Assembly: GCF_017357405.1 (NCBI RefSeq)
Contig: NZ_CP071597.1
Span: forward strand, 1,488,001 to 1,552,000
Source: Halomontanus rarus
GTDB taxonomy: Archaea; Halobacteriota; Halobacteria; Halobacteriales; Natrialbaceae
Direction of reading: 5' to 3'
DNA length: 64,000 nucleotides
Shown here: positions 1 through 8,347 of the stretch, piece after piece
How the letters are laid out: every line of letters starts with the position of its first letter
Position numbering within the stretch: position 1 is the first letter of the stretch
The notes under the pieces: generated by a model
Told to the model about the DNA's origin: nothing
Database searches by the model: none
The model's input: the letters and a program-made list of their open reading frames with translations, nothing else
Translations under genes and position numbers: made by a program

Positions 1-1
1 T

Positions 2-301
2 CTCGAGAACTACGAGGTGACCTTCTGCGTGGTCTACGATCCGCGGGACGACCTCTGTTACCGGGTCGAGGCGCCGTACGCGTTCACGCGCGATCCGGAC
101 GTTCGCGAGAATCTGACCCGCCAGCTGTTACAGGACATCGCGGTCGCCCACGGTCCGCCGACGATCGTCGAGAAGGCCGACGAACTCGCCCGGATCAGCA
201 ACGCCGAGAAGTCCTCGCTCCGCGAGACGCTCGAGGAGCGATTCGACACCGCGCAGGATCGAACCTACGACGATCATCGGTGGGGTGAGGAGTTCGCCTG
301 A
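2..301 (+). CDS. nurA: NurA-like 5'-3' nuclease, C-terminal end (5' truncated by window)
   Basis: The reading frame is open from the first bases and ends at a TGA, so only about the last 99 residues are present. The segment has an alternating hydrophobic strand, a helix with an arginine-rich face and the run IVEKADELARIS near the end, which resembles the C-terminus of haloarchaeal NurA nucleases as I remember them. NurA works with the HerA ATPase in resecting DNA double-strand breaks, and a HerA-like gene follows about 0.7 kb downstream on the same strand, which supports the call. The catalytic acidic residues of NurA would lie in the missing N-terminal part, so activity cannot be judged here. 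Confidence 0.6.
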   Translation, partial: LENYEVTFCVVYDPRDDLCYRVEAPYAFTRDPDVRENLTRQLLQDIAVAHGPPTIVEKADELARISNAEKSSLRETLEERFDTAQDRTYDDHRWGEEFA

Positions 302-319
302 GATCGAGGGCGTGGTCGA

Positions 320-358
320 GGTCGAAGTCGAGAACGAGAACGAGGGCGAGGGCGTACT
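320..358 (-). terminator. T-rich hexamer tract beyond the minus-strand gene
   Basis: On the plus strand the tract is a run of GAGAAC/GAGGGC-type hexamers. Read on the minus strand it becomes a pyrimidine-rich run with TTC and CTCG units about 70 nt after the stop of the minus-strand gene at 428. It lies between two converging genes. Archaeal RNA polymerase terminates at T-rich tracts, so a terminator role is an inference; the same kind of tract follows several other genes in the window. Confidence 0.3.
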
Positions 359-427
359 CGTCACCGGCGACTCGAGTCGGCTCGAAGCGAGCGGCGACCG
401 GGACCGGCGAAAGCGACCGCGTCGGTC

Positions 428-772
428 TCAGGCCTCCGTCCCCGGTTCGTTCTTTTCGACCTCGAGTTCGACCCCCTCGGGATCGAGGCCGATCCGGGCG
501 AACTGTGTCCGGACGTGATCCTTGGCGGCCTCGAGGGCCTGATCGCGCGTGTCGAAGCCGCGCGGCATCGGCGATTCGAAGGCGAGGTTGACGGTCCGGC
601 CGTCGACGGTCTGGGTGCTCCCGCCGCTGTCGACCTCGTAGAATTCGTCGCAGACCCAGACGTACGCGGCGTCTTCGTCCGGTGCGCCGCGGAACGACGG
701 CGACCGTTCGCCGCGCTCGTAGAGCGTCCCGGTGAGCTCGGTCCCACCTGCGCGACCGCGTACTAGGAGCAT
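428..772 (-). CDS. Small conserved haloarchaeal protein (DUF7113-like)
   Basis: A 114-residue acidic protein of no known function, recognised only as a haloarchaeal conserved hypothetical type. It begins MLLVRGRAGGTELTG, has a beta-rich first half and a charged helical C-terminus ending in EKNEPGTEA. A longer reading to 877 is possible, but the ATG at 772 is preferred: a TTTTGG box sits about 25-30 nt upstream, as expected for a leaderless haloarchaeal transcript, and the extra N-terminal residues of the longer form look non-coding. It converges with nurA and diverges from the HerA-like gene. No signal peptide, membrane segment or metal motif is visible. Confidence 0.65.
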   Translation of the reverse strand: MLLVRGRAGGTELTGTLYERGERSPSFRGAPDEDAAYVWVCDEFYEVDSGGSTQTVDGRTVNLAFESPMPRGFDTRDQALEAAKDHVRTQFARIGLDPEGVELEVEKNEPGTEA

Positions 773-1026
773 ACCGATACCGTACGCGTCGCGGATCCAA
801 AAGGCCACGGGGACGAGACGAACGTCGCCTCGGTTCGCGGGAGCGACCACTACTGGACTCTCGAGGTATGGCTGCACCCGGCACCGTCTCGCCCGACCCC
901 GGACGGGGACGGACTCGATCGGTCCCGAATCGGACCCGTGCGTGCGTCGTCGTCGTGAGCCGACCGTCTCGAAGACGCCACCCGAAAGGGGAAACGGGTT
1001 TGTGGGTCGGGCCGGATGACGTGGGT

Positions 1027-2934
1027 ATGGCCGAACTGGGCGACTTCGGTGAGTTCAACGCCGACGACGAGGACGAGGACGAAACCGACCTCGACGGCGG
1101 GAGTGACGCGACGACGGCGTCGGAGAGCGCCGAGACGGAGACCGACGCGCCGAGTGTGGGCTCCGAAACGGAGACGGACGACGGCTTCGAGACGACCGCG
1201 GTCGAACCGCGCGGTGAGGACTCAGGAATCGGAGCACTGTGTGTCTCACAGGGGCTGCGCGTCAGCGAAGACGAGGACGAGACGAACCTTCGCGCGTACA
1301 TCACGAAGGGGAACCGGTCGTCGATCCGGATCGGGAAGTACCTTCTCGCCCCCTATCCGGACGGGGAATCGATGTTCTGTCGGATCGCCGGCCTCGAGTA
1401 CGCCCAGCAGTACCACGCCGACGACGCGACCGAGATCCACGCGCGCCGGGCGATGCGACAGAACGGCGTCGACGAATCCGACTACAAGTTCATGGCGACG
1501 CTCGAGCCGGTCGCGATCCTCTACGACGACAGTGCGGAGCAACGCTCGGCGAGCGGCCGGACACAGTCCGGCGCTGACCGTGAACTCAAACGGCGGATGA
1601 CCGACCGCGTTCCGAAACCGCAGACGATCGTCCGCGAGGCGACCGACACCGAGGAGATCAAGACGGGGCTGAAGATTCCCGAAGAGGGCGTCTTCCTCGG
1701 ACACCTCTCGGTCGGCGGCGAGAAGGTCAGGACCGCGGCGTCGCCGCCGACGATCGACTACCGGATCAAAGACGACTACGAGGCCGGCGATCCGCTGGTC
1801 TTTCGCCACTCTCTGATCGCCGGCGGGACGGGTTCGGGGAAGACCCACGGCGCCAAGAACATTCTGCGCCAGTACCTGAGCAAGGAACGGACTTACCCGA
1901 TGGAGGACGGTCGCTCGGTCCAGACCGCCGTCGTCCAGTTCGACCCCCAAGACGAGTACGCCCAGATGCACGACGACAATCCCGAGATGACCGACGACTT
2001 CGAGCGTCGTCTCGAGCGCGAGGGAATCGCTCACGGCGGCCACGACGACACGGTCGCGTTCGTCCCGAAGGTGGGAACGTCGTCCTACGCCGCGAGCCAC
2101 CACCGCGCGGAGTGCGTCGAGTTCACGATCCCGTTCTCGATGGTCTACGACAACCCGTGGCTCGTGGCGGGCAGCGGGTTGAACGACAATCAGTACGGCG
2201 CGCTCGTGAGCGTTCTCCTGCCTCGTTTTCGCGACCAGTACGGACGAGGCGGCACCTACGAGGAGTTCACGACGTTCCTCGACGACCCCGCCCTGCGCGA
2301 AGAACTCGACGAGTCCGGCCGGGTCCACGAGGCGACCTTCGACGCCGTCCGCAGACGCGTGCTCGGTTTCAGCCACGTCTTCGATCAGGACGCCCGAGCG
2401 ATCACGGACCTCGTCTCCGAGTTCGTTCGGCCCGGCGGGCTCACGGTGGTTCCCACCTACCACATCAACGACACGCGGGCGACCGAAGCCATCGTGCTCG
2501 CGGTCTCCTCGCTGTTGATCGACCAGAAGCTCTCGAACGATCCCGCGTACGATCGGATCAAGGAGACGCCGCTGGTCGTCGGGATGGACGAGGCCCACAA
2601 CTTCCTCACCGACGCCGACAGCGTTCAGGCGGGGAAGGTGATCCGAAAGTTCACCGAAGCGGCGAAACAGGGCCGCAAGGAGCGGCTAGGACTGTTCCTG
2701 ATCACGCAGGACCCACAGGACATCGCCGATCCCGTCTTCAAACAGATCAACACGACCGTCGTCCTCAACCTCGGCGACGAGGACGCCATCAAGAGCGTGA
2801 ACATCCCCTCGAATCTCGAGTCCAAGGTGCCGTACATGGAGAAAGGACAGATGGTGGTCTACTCGCCGGACAACTCCGAACCCGTGGAGTTGATCGGCCT
2901 CTCGAGGTGTCTGACCAGACACGGCAGAGACTGA
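1027..2934 (+). CDS. herA: HerA-type ATPase / DUF87 helicase
   Basis: A 635-residue P-loop ATPase. After an acidic, probably disordered N-terminus (about residues 1-65) comes a small beta domain typical of HerA (HAS-barrel-like) and then the ATPase core, with the Walker A motif GGTGSGKTH at about residues 266-274 and a Walker B-type run VVGMDEAHNF near 517-526. HerA forms a hexameric DNA-translocating ring that works with NurA in end resection; the partial NurA-like gene upstream fits. The start at 1027 (MAELGDFGEF) was chosen over upstream starts because the product begins with a normal haloarchaeal acidic leader. The divergent gene at 428-772 leaves about 250 nt for promoters. A related plasmid or conjugation ATPase is a less likely alternative. 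Confidence 0.8.
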   Translation: MAELGDFGEFNADDEDEDETDLDGGSDATTASESAETETDAPSVGSETETDDGFETTAVEPRGEDSGIGALCVSQGLRVSEDEDETNLRAYITKGNRSSIRIGKYLLAPYPDGESMFCRIAGLEYAQQYHADDATEIHARRAMRQNGVDESDYKFMATLEPVAILYDDSAEQRSASGRTQSGADRELKRRMTDRVPKPQTIVREATDTEEIKTGLKIPEEGVFLGHLSVGGEKVRTAASPPTIDYRIKDDYEAGDPLVFRHSLIAGGTGSGKTHGAKNILRQYLSKERTYPMEDGRSVQTAVVQFDPQDEYAQMHDDNPEMTDDFERRLEREGIAHGGHDDTVAFVPKVGTSSYAASHHRAECVEFTIPFSMVYDNPWLVAGSGLNDNQYGALVSVLLPRFRDQYGRGGTYEEFTTFLDDPALREELDESGRVHEATFDAVRRRVLGFSHVFDQDARAITDLVSEFVRPGGLTVVPTYHINDTRATEAIVLAVSSLLIDQKLSNDPAYDRIKETPLVVGMDEAHNFLTDADSVQAGKVIRKFTEAAKQGRKERLGLFLITQDPQDIADPVFKQINTTVVLNLGDEDAIKSVNIPSNLESKVPYMEKGQMVVYSPDNSEPVELIGLSRCLTRHGRD

Positions 2935-2980
2935 CCGCGTGACCGACAGTCGACGAACTCGCCGTTCGACGGATCACGCA

Positions 2981-3016
2981 GAACAAAAACCGATTCCGAA
3001 TTCCGAGTTCCGAGTC
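2981..3016 (-). terminator. T-rich tract directly after the HalOD1 gene
   Basis: Immediately after the minus-strand TAG at 3017-3019 the minus strand reads as repeats of TCGGAA/TTCGGA ending in five Ts followed by TTCTG. The position and T-richness suggest an intrinsic archaeal terminator; its hexamer period matches other tracts in this window. Confidence 0.35.
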
Positions 3017-3349
3017 CTACTTCTCGAGGAGAGAAACCGAAATCCCGTCGTCTCGGGTGCTGGAAACGGTAACGTCGTAGCCCGCGTAAGTGAACGAGAG
3101 TTCCGTCGGCGTCCACTCGTCGTCGAAACGCAGACCGAACTCGGAACTCGCCCCCGAACCGGACGCGGCAAAGAGTTGGTCCAGCGCGTCGGGGTCGATC
3201 GCAGTATACAGCGAGGGGGACACCTCGAGCGGTGAGATCCCGTCCGCCTTCGCCACCGCTTCGACGACCGTCGTACTCACGTGGTCGTTCGCAGCGTATT
3301 CACTCGAGAGGGACGACGGCTTCGTTACGGTGGTGATCGGATCGGTCAT
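3017..3349 (-). CDS. HalOD1 output-domain protein
   Basis: A 110-residue acidic cytoplasmic protein. The N-terminal half contains STTVVEAVAKADGISPLEV and a later stretch DPDALDQLF, the pattern of the HalOD1 domain, a small haloarchaeal module proposed as an output domain of signalling proteins; here it stands alone. The ATG at 3349 is chosen because a TTTATA box lies 29-34 nt upstream, consistent with a leaderless transcript, while the longer frame upstream is rich in non-haloarchaeal residues. The gene is monocistronic, converging with the HerA-like gene. Its partner and target cannot be told from the sequence. Confidence 0.75.
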   Translation of the reverse strand: MTDPITTVTKPSSLSSEYAANDHVSTTVVEAVAKADGISPLEVSPSLYTAIDPDALDQLFAASGSGASSEFGLRFDDEWTPTELSFTYAGYDVTVSSTRDDGISVSLLEK

Positions 3350-3377
3350 TGTACAACGATTCGACGCCCCTGAAACG

Positions 3378-3383
3378 TATAAA
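3378..3383 (-). promoter_or_regulatory. TATA box of the HalOD1 gene
   Basis: TTTATA on the minus strand, 29-34 nt before the ATG at 3349. This spacing matches haloarchaeal leaderless promoters and decides the start of the HalOD1 gene. Confidence 0.55.
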
Positions 3384-3397
3384 TGTTTGGTAGGCTG

Positions 3398-3443
3398 ATT
3401 CGATATTCCACAAATATAGAACCGTATGGAGGAATATTCGAAT
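3398..3443. repeat. Near-perfect inverted repeat in an AT-rich gap
   Basis: Arms ATTCGATATTCC (3398-3409) and GGAATATTCGAAT (3431-3443) match as an inverted repeat except for one extra base in the right arm. It lies upstream of the HalOD1 promoter in a gap of about 470 bp (3350-3817) where no gene is supported. It could be a regulator site or the end of a lost mobile element; no target duplication is evident. Confidence 0.4.
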
Positions 3444-3817
3444 TGTCCTCTGAACCGGACGAACAGATCTAAAGTGCGGTGAGCACCGAAAGGAGACATC
3501 GATGTCGGCTCGATCAGCATCCCCGAGAGAGTGTTGAAATAGAAATTCGAAAGTGAAGATAGTTTTTCGTGGATTTTCGAATAATAGGGGGCGGCCGGGT
3601 ACAAAGAGTACGAAACAGACGGCGAAGTCGACGGGGTTAACGTCGCTCAGTCCGCCTCGCTCTGAACGACCACGGTCTAGTGACCCAAGGAACTCTCGCT
3701 GCTTCCTTTAAAAGAGCGCTCAGGACGCGACGTTATCGAGGGGTCTGGGCCGAACCCGAAACCAAATTGCGTTCGATCACGAGACGAGCACGGCCGCGAG
3801 TACGAACACAGTCACAG

Positions 3818-5218
3818 TCATAGGTAACCGAACAGTGTTCCGACGAGTACCAGCACCCACAACGCTACGCCGACGCCGACCATGCCGTTCAGCCGCGACT
3901 CCCGGGTCGCGCGTCTGGCTGCACCGCCCGCGATCAGGCCGAGAGCGACGACGATCAGTATTCGCTGGACGACCACGTCGATGGGCAGCGAATCCACGCC
4001 TAACAGCCCGTAATCCAGCCAGATCGCGCCCGCCAGCGAGAGCGAGGCCACGACAGCCGCGTCGAGGCGACGCTCGAGGCCGCTGGCGATGGCGTAGGTC
4101 GCGATCGGGATGCCGACCGCGATCACCGGGTACAGGATCGCCGCGATCGCGTGCATCGTGAGGGAGTCGACGGTGCGCTCGAGCGCGACGCCGGTGAGTC
4201 GGACGCCCAAAAAGAGCGCCAGAACGGTGGCGGCGAGGATCAGATGCCCGGCTTCGAGTCGGCCGACCGCGGTCTCGAGTCGACGACGATCGGCGTGGGT
4301 CAGGTGGCTCTCGATCGCACTTCGGGTGCGGTCGAGCGTCCCGCGACCGGCGGCGAGACCGACGAAAAGCGGGGTCACGATCACGGCGGTTCGCGATCCC
4401 GTCTCCGTCAGTTCGACGATCGTCGCCCAGCCGTTCGCGTCCGACGGCCCGGCGTTGTCGAGATATATTCGTCGAACGTCGTCCGTCTGGTCGACCTGCG
4501 GGTGGTTCATGAAGTCCGCTTCGGCGCGCGACTGGGCGGCCTCGACGCCGTCGACGCGGTGGCGGAGCGTGAACCAGTCGAAGTGTTCGGTGTGAGCCTG
4601 CATGGCGACCCACTCGTCCTCGGGATTGGGGCTCTCGTAGAGACGGATGTGATACCGCTGCCCGTAGTAGTCGCCGTCGTGGATCTGGAGCGTCTCGGTC
4701 GTCCAGTGGCTCTCGTTTCCGTTACCCGGATCGACGTGGGCGTACCGGGTCGCACCCGTCGTCTGCGCCCACGGAATCTCCGTCGGCAAGAACTCGATCG
4801 AGGAGTTTTCGTCCGAGGCGGCCTCGGTCTCGTTTGCGGAGTCGGTCTCGTTCTCGTTCACGCTCTCGTTGTTCGGATCCACACCCGGCTGAACCTGATT
4901 CGTGAGCGTCTCGGAATCGAAGTGGTCCTGATCGGTCTCGTTCCAGTCCGACTCCGAGGCATCCATCATCACCCGAACGATGTCCTCGGAGTTGCCGCGA
5001 ACGACGAGATTGATCGGACTCCGCTCTTCGAACGACTCTCGAGCGTTCAAGTACGGCCAGAAGCCACTGTCGGAGTCTTCGAACGAGACGAACTCGGGTT
5101 CTGGCTCTTCGGACGGTGCGACGTCGCTGGTCGACGGCGAGGTGAACAGCGAGGGACCACCGACGAAGAGGAGTGCGAGTGTGAGCAAGACGGCCCCGAT
5201 CACGAGAGAGCGGCGCAT
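3818..5218 (-). CDS. Haloarchaeal membrane protein with large extracellular domain
   Basis: A 466-residue protein I do not assign to a function. It opens with a signal anchor (MRRSLVIGAVLLTLALLFVG), followed by an exported acidic region of about 250 residues rich in NET/NES sequons, then a soluble block with HIRLYESPN and AMQAHTEHFDWF that recalls the LssY C-terminal domain. The last 170 residues contain about five membrane spans. The many N-X-T/S sites suggest S-layer-style N-glycosylation of the outer domain. The gene stands alone; a tandem repeat lies just upstream of its start. The function is open; an envelope-maintenance role is only a guess. Confidence 0.65.
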   Translation of the reverse strand: MRRSLVIGAVLLTLALLFVGGPSLFTSPSTSDVAPSEEPEPEFVSFEDSDSGFWPYLNARESFEERSPINLVVRGNSEDIVRVMMDASESDWNETDQDHFDSETLTNQVQPGVDPNNESVNENETDSANETEAASDENSSIEFLPTEIPWAQTTGATRYAHVDPGNGNESHWTTETLQIHDGDYYGQRYHIRLYESPNPEDEWVAMQAHTEHFDWFTLRHRVDGVEAAQSRAEADFMNHPQVDQTDDVRRIYLDNAGPSDANGWATIVELTETGSRTAVIVTPLFVGLAAGRGTLDRTRSAIESHLTHADRRRLETAVGRLEAGHLILAATVLALFLGVRLTGVALERTVDSLTMHAIAAILYPVIAVGIPIATYAIASGLERRLDAAVVASLSLAGAIWLDYGLLGVDSLPIDVVVQRILIVVALGLIAGGAARRATRESRLNGMVGVGVALWVLVLVGTLFGYL

Positions 5219-5260
5219 TCGAACGACAAAAGCGACGGATGATTCATTAAACTATGGTCA

Positions 5261-5362
5261 ACGCGGTATCACGCGACCGTCGTCGGATGCTGCGGGCCGG
5301 GACTGTGACCGACGCGGTATCACGCGACCGTCGTCGAACGCTGCAGGCCGGGACTGTGACCG
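5261..5362. repeat. Two-copy 51-bp tandem repeat
   Basis: Two adjoining units of 51 bp (5261-5311 and 5312-5362) starting ACGCGGTATCACGCGACC differ at three positions only. They lie between the end of the UspA gene and the start of the membrane protein gene, so they could carry duplicated regulatory sites for the latter; slippage or unequal recombination alone would also explain them. Confidence 0.8.
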
Positions 5363-5401
5363 CGATCACACTCACGTCCGTGCACACGTTTCCGCCCACG
5401 C

Positions 5402-5830
5402 TCACGCGTCGGGACCGACGGTCAACACCGGCACCGGCGACGTTCGGACGACCTGCTGGGAGACGCTGCCGACCACGTTCCGCTCGTAGTCGTCACCGCT
5501 GGTCCCCATTACGATCAGGTCGGCGTCCGCGCCGTCGGCACACTCGAGGATGCACTCGGCCGGCCGGCCGTCGTCGACGGTCGTCTCGACCGTGACGCCG
5601 CGATCGACCGCCGCCGTCGCGGCCTCGTCGACGGCCTCGAGGGCGCGTGCACGGAAGTCCGCGCGGACGTCGTCGACGCGGTCGTCAGAGAGAATCAAGA
5701 ACGCCCGATCGTCGACCACGGAGAGAACGTGTAGCGTCGCGTCTCTCGTCGCGGCGATGTCGATCGCGTGCTCGGCGACCGTGGTGGCGTGGTCGGTCCC
5801 GTCCGTCGGAAAGAGGATCGTCTCGTACAT
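5402..5830 (-). CDS. Universal stress protein, UspA family
   Basis: A 142-residue single-domain USP protein starting MYETILFPTDGTDHA, with the family's first strand and loop. The C-terminal part carries the nucleotide-binding-type run VMGTSGDDYERNVVGSVSQQ, close to the G-x2-G-x9-G-S/T motif of ATP-binding UspA members, then SPVPVLTV. Such proteins bind ATP or AMP and help cells under stress, but exact roles vary. The ATG at 5830 is preferred to the TTG two codons upstream. Haloarchaea have many Usp paralogues, so no specific gene name is given. Confidence 0.9.
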   Translation of the reverse strand: MYETILFPTDGTDHATTVAEHAIDIAATRDATLHVLSVVDDRAFLILSDDRVDDVRADFRARALEAVDEAATAAVDRGVTVETTVDDGRPAECILECADGADADLIVMGTSGDDYERNVVGSVSQQVVRTSPVPVLTVGPDA

Positions 5831-5935
5831 CGTCAACTACGCGTGAGACGAGACGCCCAACGGGAAAGAACGGAACAGGCGATTCCCGCGCGATGGGAAC
5901 GACCGGCCAGTTCGCCGCCGAATCTGGGCCGCCGC

Positions 5936-6316
5936 TCACGCGCCCGGGATGCCCAGCGCCTCGGTGGCGACGATACCGAACGTGGAGAGGACGTAGACGA
6001 TCGCGACGGCGACGAGCCACGCGAGGAATCCGATCGCGATCGCCGAGCCCCAGTTGCCGGGATACCGCCAGTTGATGATCCCGATCCACGCCACGAGCAT
6101 CAGGGCGACTCCCAGAATGGGTGCCCAGTCGACGATCGAGAGCCAGTCGACGAGAAAACTCGTCGCGGCCCAGACGGCCGCACCGACGAGCGCGGTAAAG
6201 GCGGCGTTGGGGATCCCCGCGTCGCTATCGACGACCAATCGTGCACCCGCGAGGATGCCGACGGTCCCGACGACCAAGCTCACGACGAAGATCAGGGCGG
6301 CATCGACGGCAGCCAT
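5936..6316 (-). CDS. Four-helix membrane protein, unknown function
   Basis: A 126-residue hydrophobic protein with four predicted membrane spans separated by short loops, including an amphipathic motif SFLVDWLSIVDWAPILG and the loop NWRYPGNWG. It has no catalytic or cofactor motif that I recognise. Its ATG lies 3 nt after the stop of the amphi-Trp gene upstream on the same strand, so the two are almost certainly co-transcribed. Confidence 0.65.
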   Translation of the reverse strand: MAAVDAALIFVVSLVVGTVGILAGARLVVDSDAGIPNAAFTALVGAAVWAATSFLVDWLSIVDWAPILGVALMLVAWIGIINWRYPGNWGSAIAIGFLAWLVAVAIVYVLSTFGIVATEALGIPGA

Positions 6317-6319
6317 GTG

Positions 6320-6559
6320 TTAGGGTTTCCAGCGGAGTTCGATGTCGATCGATTCGCGCTGCCCCCGGAGGACCGACGACCGTTCGACGACCTCAACGTT
6401 GCAGTCGACCATCTCCGGTGGCGAGAGCGACACGGTCTTGTTGCCGACGTCGACCGCGATGTCGTCCGACTCCCGTTCGAACTCCTCGGCGAGTCCTCGG
6501 AGGTACGCCGCCAGTTCCGAACGCGTCAACTCCTGCTCGGCTGTCGTTCGATCTGCCAT
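6320..6559 (-). CDS. amphi-Trp domain protein
   Basis: A 79-residue protein that fits the amphi-Trp family: MADRTTAEQELTRSELA, a helical N-terminal half, the middle SVSLSPPE-like element (VSLSPPEMVDC) and the closing strand with a conserved tryptophan (ELRWKP). The family is small, widespread in haloarchaea and of unknown function. The internal ATG at 6559 is used because family members start this way. It leads a two-gene operon with the four-helix membrane protein. Confidence 0.8.
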   Translation of the reverse strand: MADRTTAEQELTRSELAAYLRGLAEEFERESDDIAVDVGNKTVSLSPPEMVDCNVEVVERSSVLRGQRESIDIELRWKP

Positions 6560-6667
6560 GTCCGATCGTACCACCGTCGAGTGGAAAAGTATGGGCGACC
6601 AACAGCAACTAAGCGACTATTACTCTCCCTCTCTTTCGCTCACCGATCCGTGGACCCCAAAACGGGC

Positions 6668-7957
6668 TCAAAAGAGGTTCGCCTGCTGATACACCGAAAT
6701 TCCCTCGTCCGTGATCTCGTACGGTTTGGTTTCTCGAGAGTGATTGGCGTCCCGAATCTTCTGAATCTCGATCGCCAGTCGCGTCTCGCTGATAGCGTCC
6801 GACCGGACGTACTGCAGGACGAACACCGCATCGGTGAGATACTCGACGATACCGAACCGGGAGGCGTACGTCGTCCGCTCTGCGGCCTCGCTGGTCAACA
6901 TCGCCGTCACGCCGGCGTCCTTGAGACTCTGCGTGAAACCGAAGATTTCGTTCCGCCGCTGGGCCCGCTCGTCGTACATCATCTCGAGTAACGAAACCGA
7001 ATCGAGCACCAGCCGCGAGGCGTCAAAGTCCTCGATTAACCGCGGCAGTTCGCTCTGGATCGACGCCAGACTGTTGGCCATCTCGACGGGATCCATATCG
7101 ACGACCGCCAGTTGACCCGCCTCGCAGTACTCGTCGAACGGATACCCCTTCTCGACCGCGCTGTTGATCACCCGCTCTCGAGTCTCCTCGAGCGTGATAA
7201 ACACCGCGTTCTCACCGTTCTCGAGGGCGTGATTCAGGAACTGCAGGCCGAAGGTCGTCTTCCCAGTTCCCGCACTGCCGATGGTGACGAGCAACGAGCA
7301 TTCGGGCACGCCGCCCTGAATCATCCGATCGAGTCCCTCGATCCCGATATCGATTCGCGGAAGCGCCGACTCGACTTCCTCGTCGAAGTTCGATTCACCG
7401 GGGTCGGTGAAACCGAACTCGAGGTCCGAAAACCCCGCCGGGTCCTCCTCGTCGTCGACCGTCGGAACCTCGACGTTCTCGAGTGCGGCACCGAAGTCCT
7501 CGTCGAACAGCGAGCTCGAGTTCGAAGTCGAGTCCGCGTTCGAATCTGAGTCTGGGTCGGAATCCGAATCCGAATCTGTGTCCAAATCGTCACTCGAGTT
7601 CGAAGTCGAGTCTGAATCCGTGTCCAAATTCGGATTCGGATTCGGGTTCGGATTCGGATTCGGATTCGGGTTCGGGTTCGAGCCCGTATCGGACCCCTTC
7701 GGCCCGGTTCCCGTATCCGGAGCGACACCGGTATCGGCGTGGAGGTCGGCTGCGGGTTCGTCGGAGACCCCGCCGTCACTGTCGTCGGACTCTCGTCCGC
7801 GACCGTCGCCGGTCCCGTCCTCTCGCAACGCCCGCTCGAACCAGTCGTCGCGTTCGTCCGCGCCGTCTTCACGCTGCCCGCCGACGTCGTCCTCGAGGCC
7901 ACCGTCGCTGTCGTCGGAACGCTCGCGTTCGCGGTGGTCGTCGCACTCATCACTCAC
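6668..7957 (-). CDS. KaiC/RAD55-type RecA-fold ATPase with low-complexity N-terminal region
   Basis: A 429-residue protein. The C-terminal part (about residues 200-429) is a RecA-fold domain of the KaiC/RAD55 group, with Walker A GSAGTGKTTFG near residues 228-238, an EE pair after the next strand (FITLEETRE) and a Walker B-like strand ending in LVLDSVSLLE. The first 200 residues are acidic and disordered, with eight or nine Asn-Pro dipeptides followed by Asp-Ser repeats. The start is a GTG at 7957 (VSDECDDH); upstream sequence in frame is Arg/Cys-rich and unlike a haloarchaeal protein. Such single-domain KaiC-like proteins are linked to signal transduction and are not true clock KaiC. It diverges from the NAD kinase gene. 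Confidence 0.8.
   Translation of the reverse strand: MSDECDDHRERERSDDSDGGLEDDVGGQREDGADERDDWFERALREDGTGDGRGRESDDSDGGVSDEPAADLHADTGVAPDTGTGPKGSDTGSNPNPNPNPNPNPNPNPNLDTDSDSTSNSSDDLDTDSDSDSDPDSDSNADSTSNSSSLFDEDFGAALENVEVPTVDDEEDPAGFSDLEFGFTDPGESNFDEEVESALPRIDIGIEGLDRMIQGGVPECSLLVTIGSAGTGKTTFGLQFLNHALENGENAVFITLEETRERVINSAVEKGYPFDEYCEAGQLAVVDMDPVEMANSLASIQSELPRLIEDFDASRLVLDSVSLLEMMYDERAQRRNEIFGFTQSLKDAGVTAMLTSEAAERTTYASRFGIVEYLTDAVFVLQYVRSDAISETRLAIEIQKIRDANHSRETKPYEITDEGISVYQQANLF
7627..7681. repeat. Hexamer microsatellite inside the KaiC-like gene
   Basis: Nine hexamer units of the form GGATTC/GGGTTC lie in tandem and on the coding strand give alternating Asn-Pro residues. Six-base units keep the frame when the copy number changes, so the linker length can vary without breaking the protein. 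A second, more degenerate stretch encoding Asp-Ser repeats follows at about 7510-7615. Confidence 0.85.
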
Positions 7958-8058
7958 GTTTCGGCCCCCCGACCCGTCCGCGCGACCGTTCGTTCGAGAC
8001 GTATACGACAATCCTCGAGCGTAGACACGAGGCCGGGAACCGATGCGAGCGTGAGTGT

Positions 8059-8120
8059 GAGAACGAGAACACGTACAAGGGCAAGAACGAGGACGAGAAC
8101 GAGAACGAGAACAAAAACAA
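8059..8120. repeat. GAGAAC-type hexamer microsatellite in a divergent intergenic region
   Basis: Degenerate hexamers GAGAAC, GAGGAC and ACAAAA run in tandem in the 390-bp space (7958-8347) between the divergent KaiC-like and NAD kinase genes. No gene is supported in this gap; it must contain both promoters. A GTATAC box about 45 nt from the KaiC-like GTG is one candidate. Confidence 0.6.
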
Positions 8121-8347
8121 GCGCAACACGCGAGACCTCCTGCTCGAGGCATCGCTGACGGGGCGACTCGATCACGGTGGGCCCGGTTCGCCAGAGCCAC
8201 GTCACGACACAGTTGTCCATGGACTCGCGGTTCGAGACGATGTCGTCGTGGAACCGCTCAGAACAGGGGATGTGAGCGACCCAAATGAATCTTGTTGCCG
8301 CGCGGCGACAGGGAACTTTTTGCGTACAGGGGAGCAACCGGCGAGCA

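Noticed and set aside
7958..8290. Protein coding in the GAGAAC-rich divergent region
   Set aside because: Frames there are Arg- or Asn-rich low-complexity runs with no start fitting a promoter; the hexamers look like microsatellite DNA.
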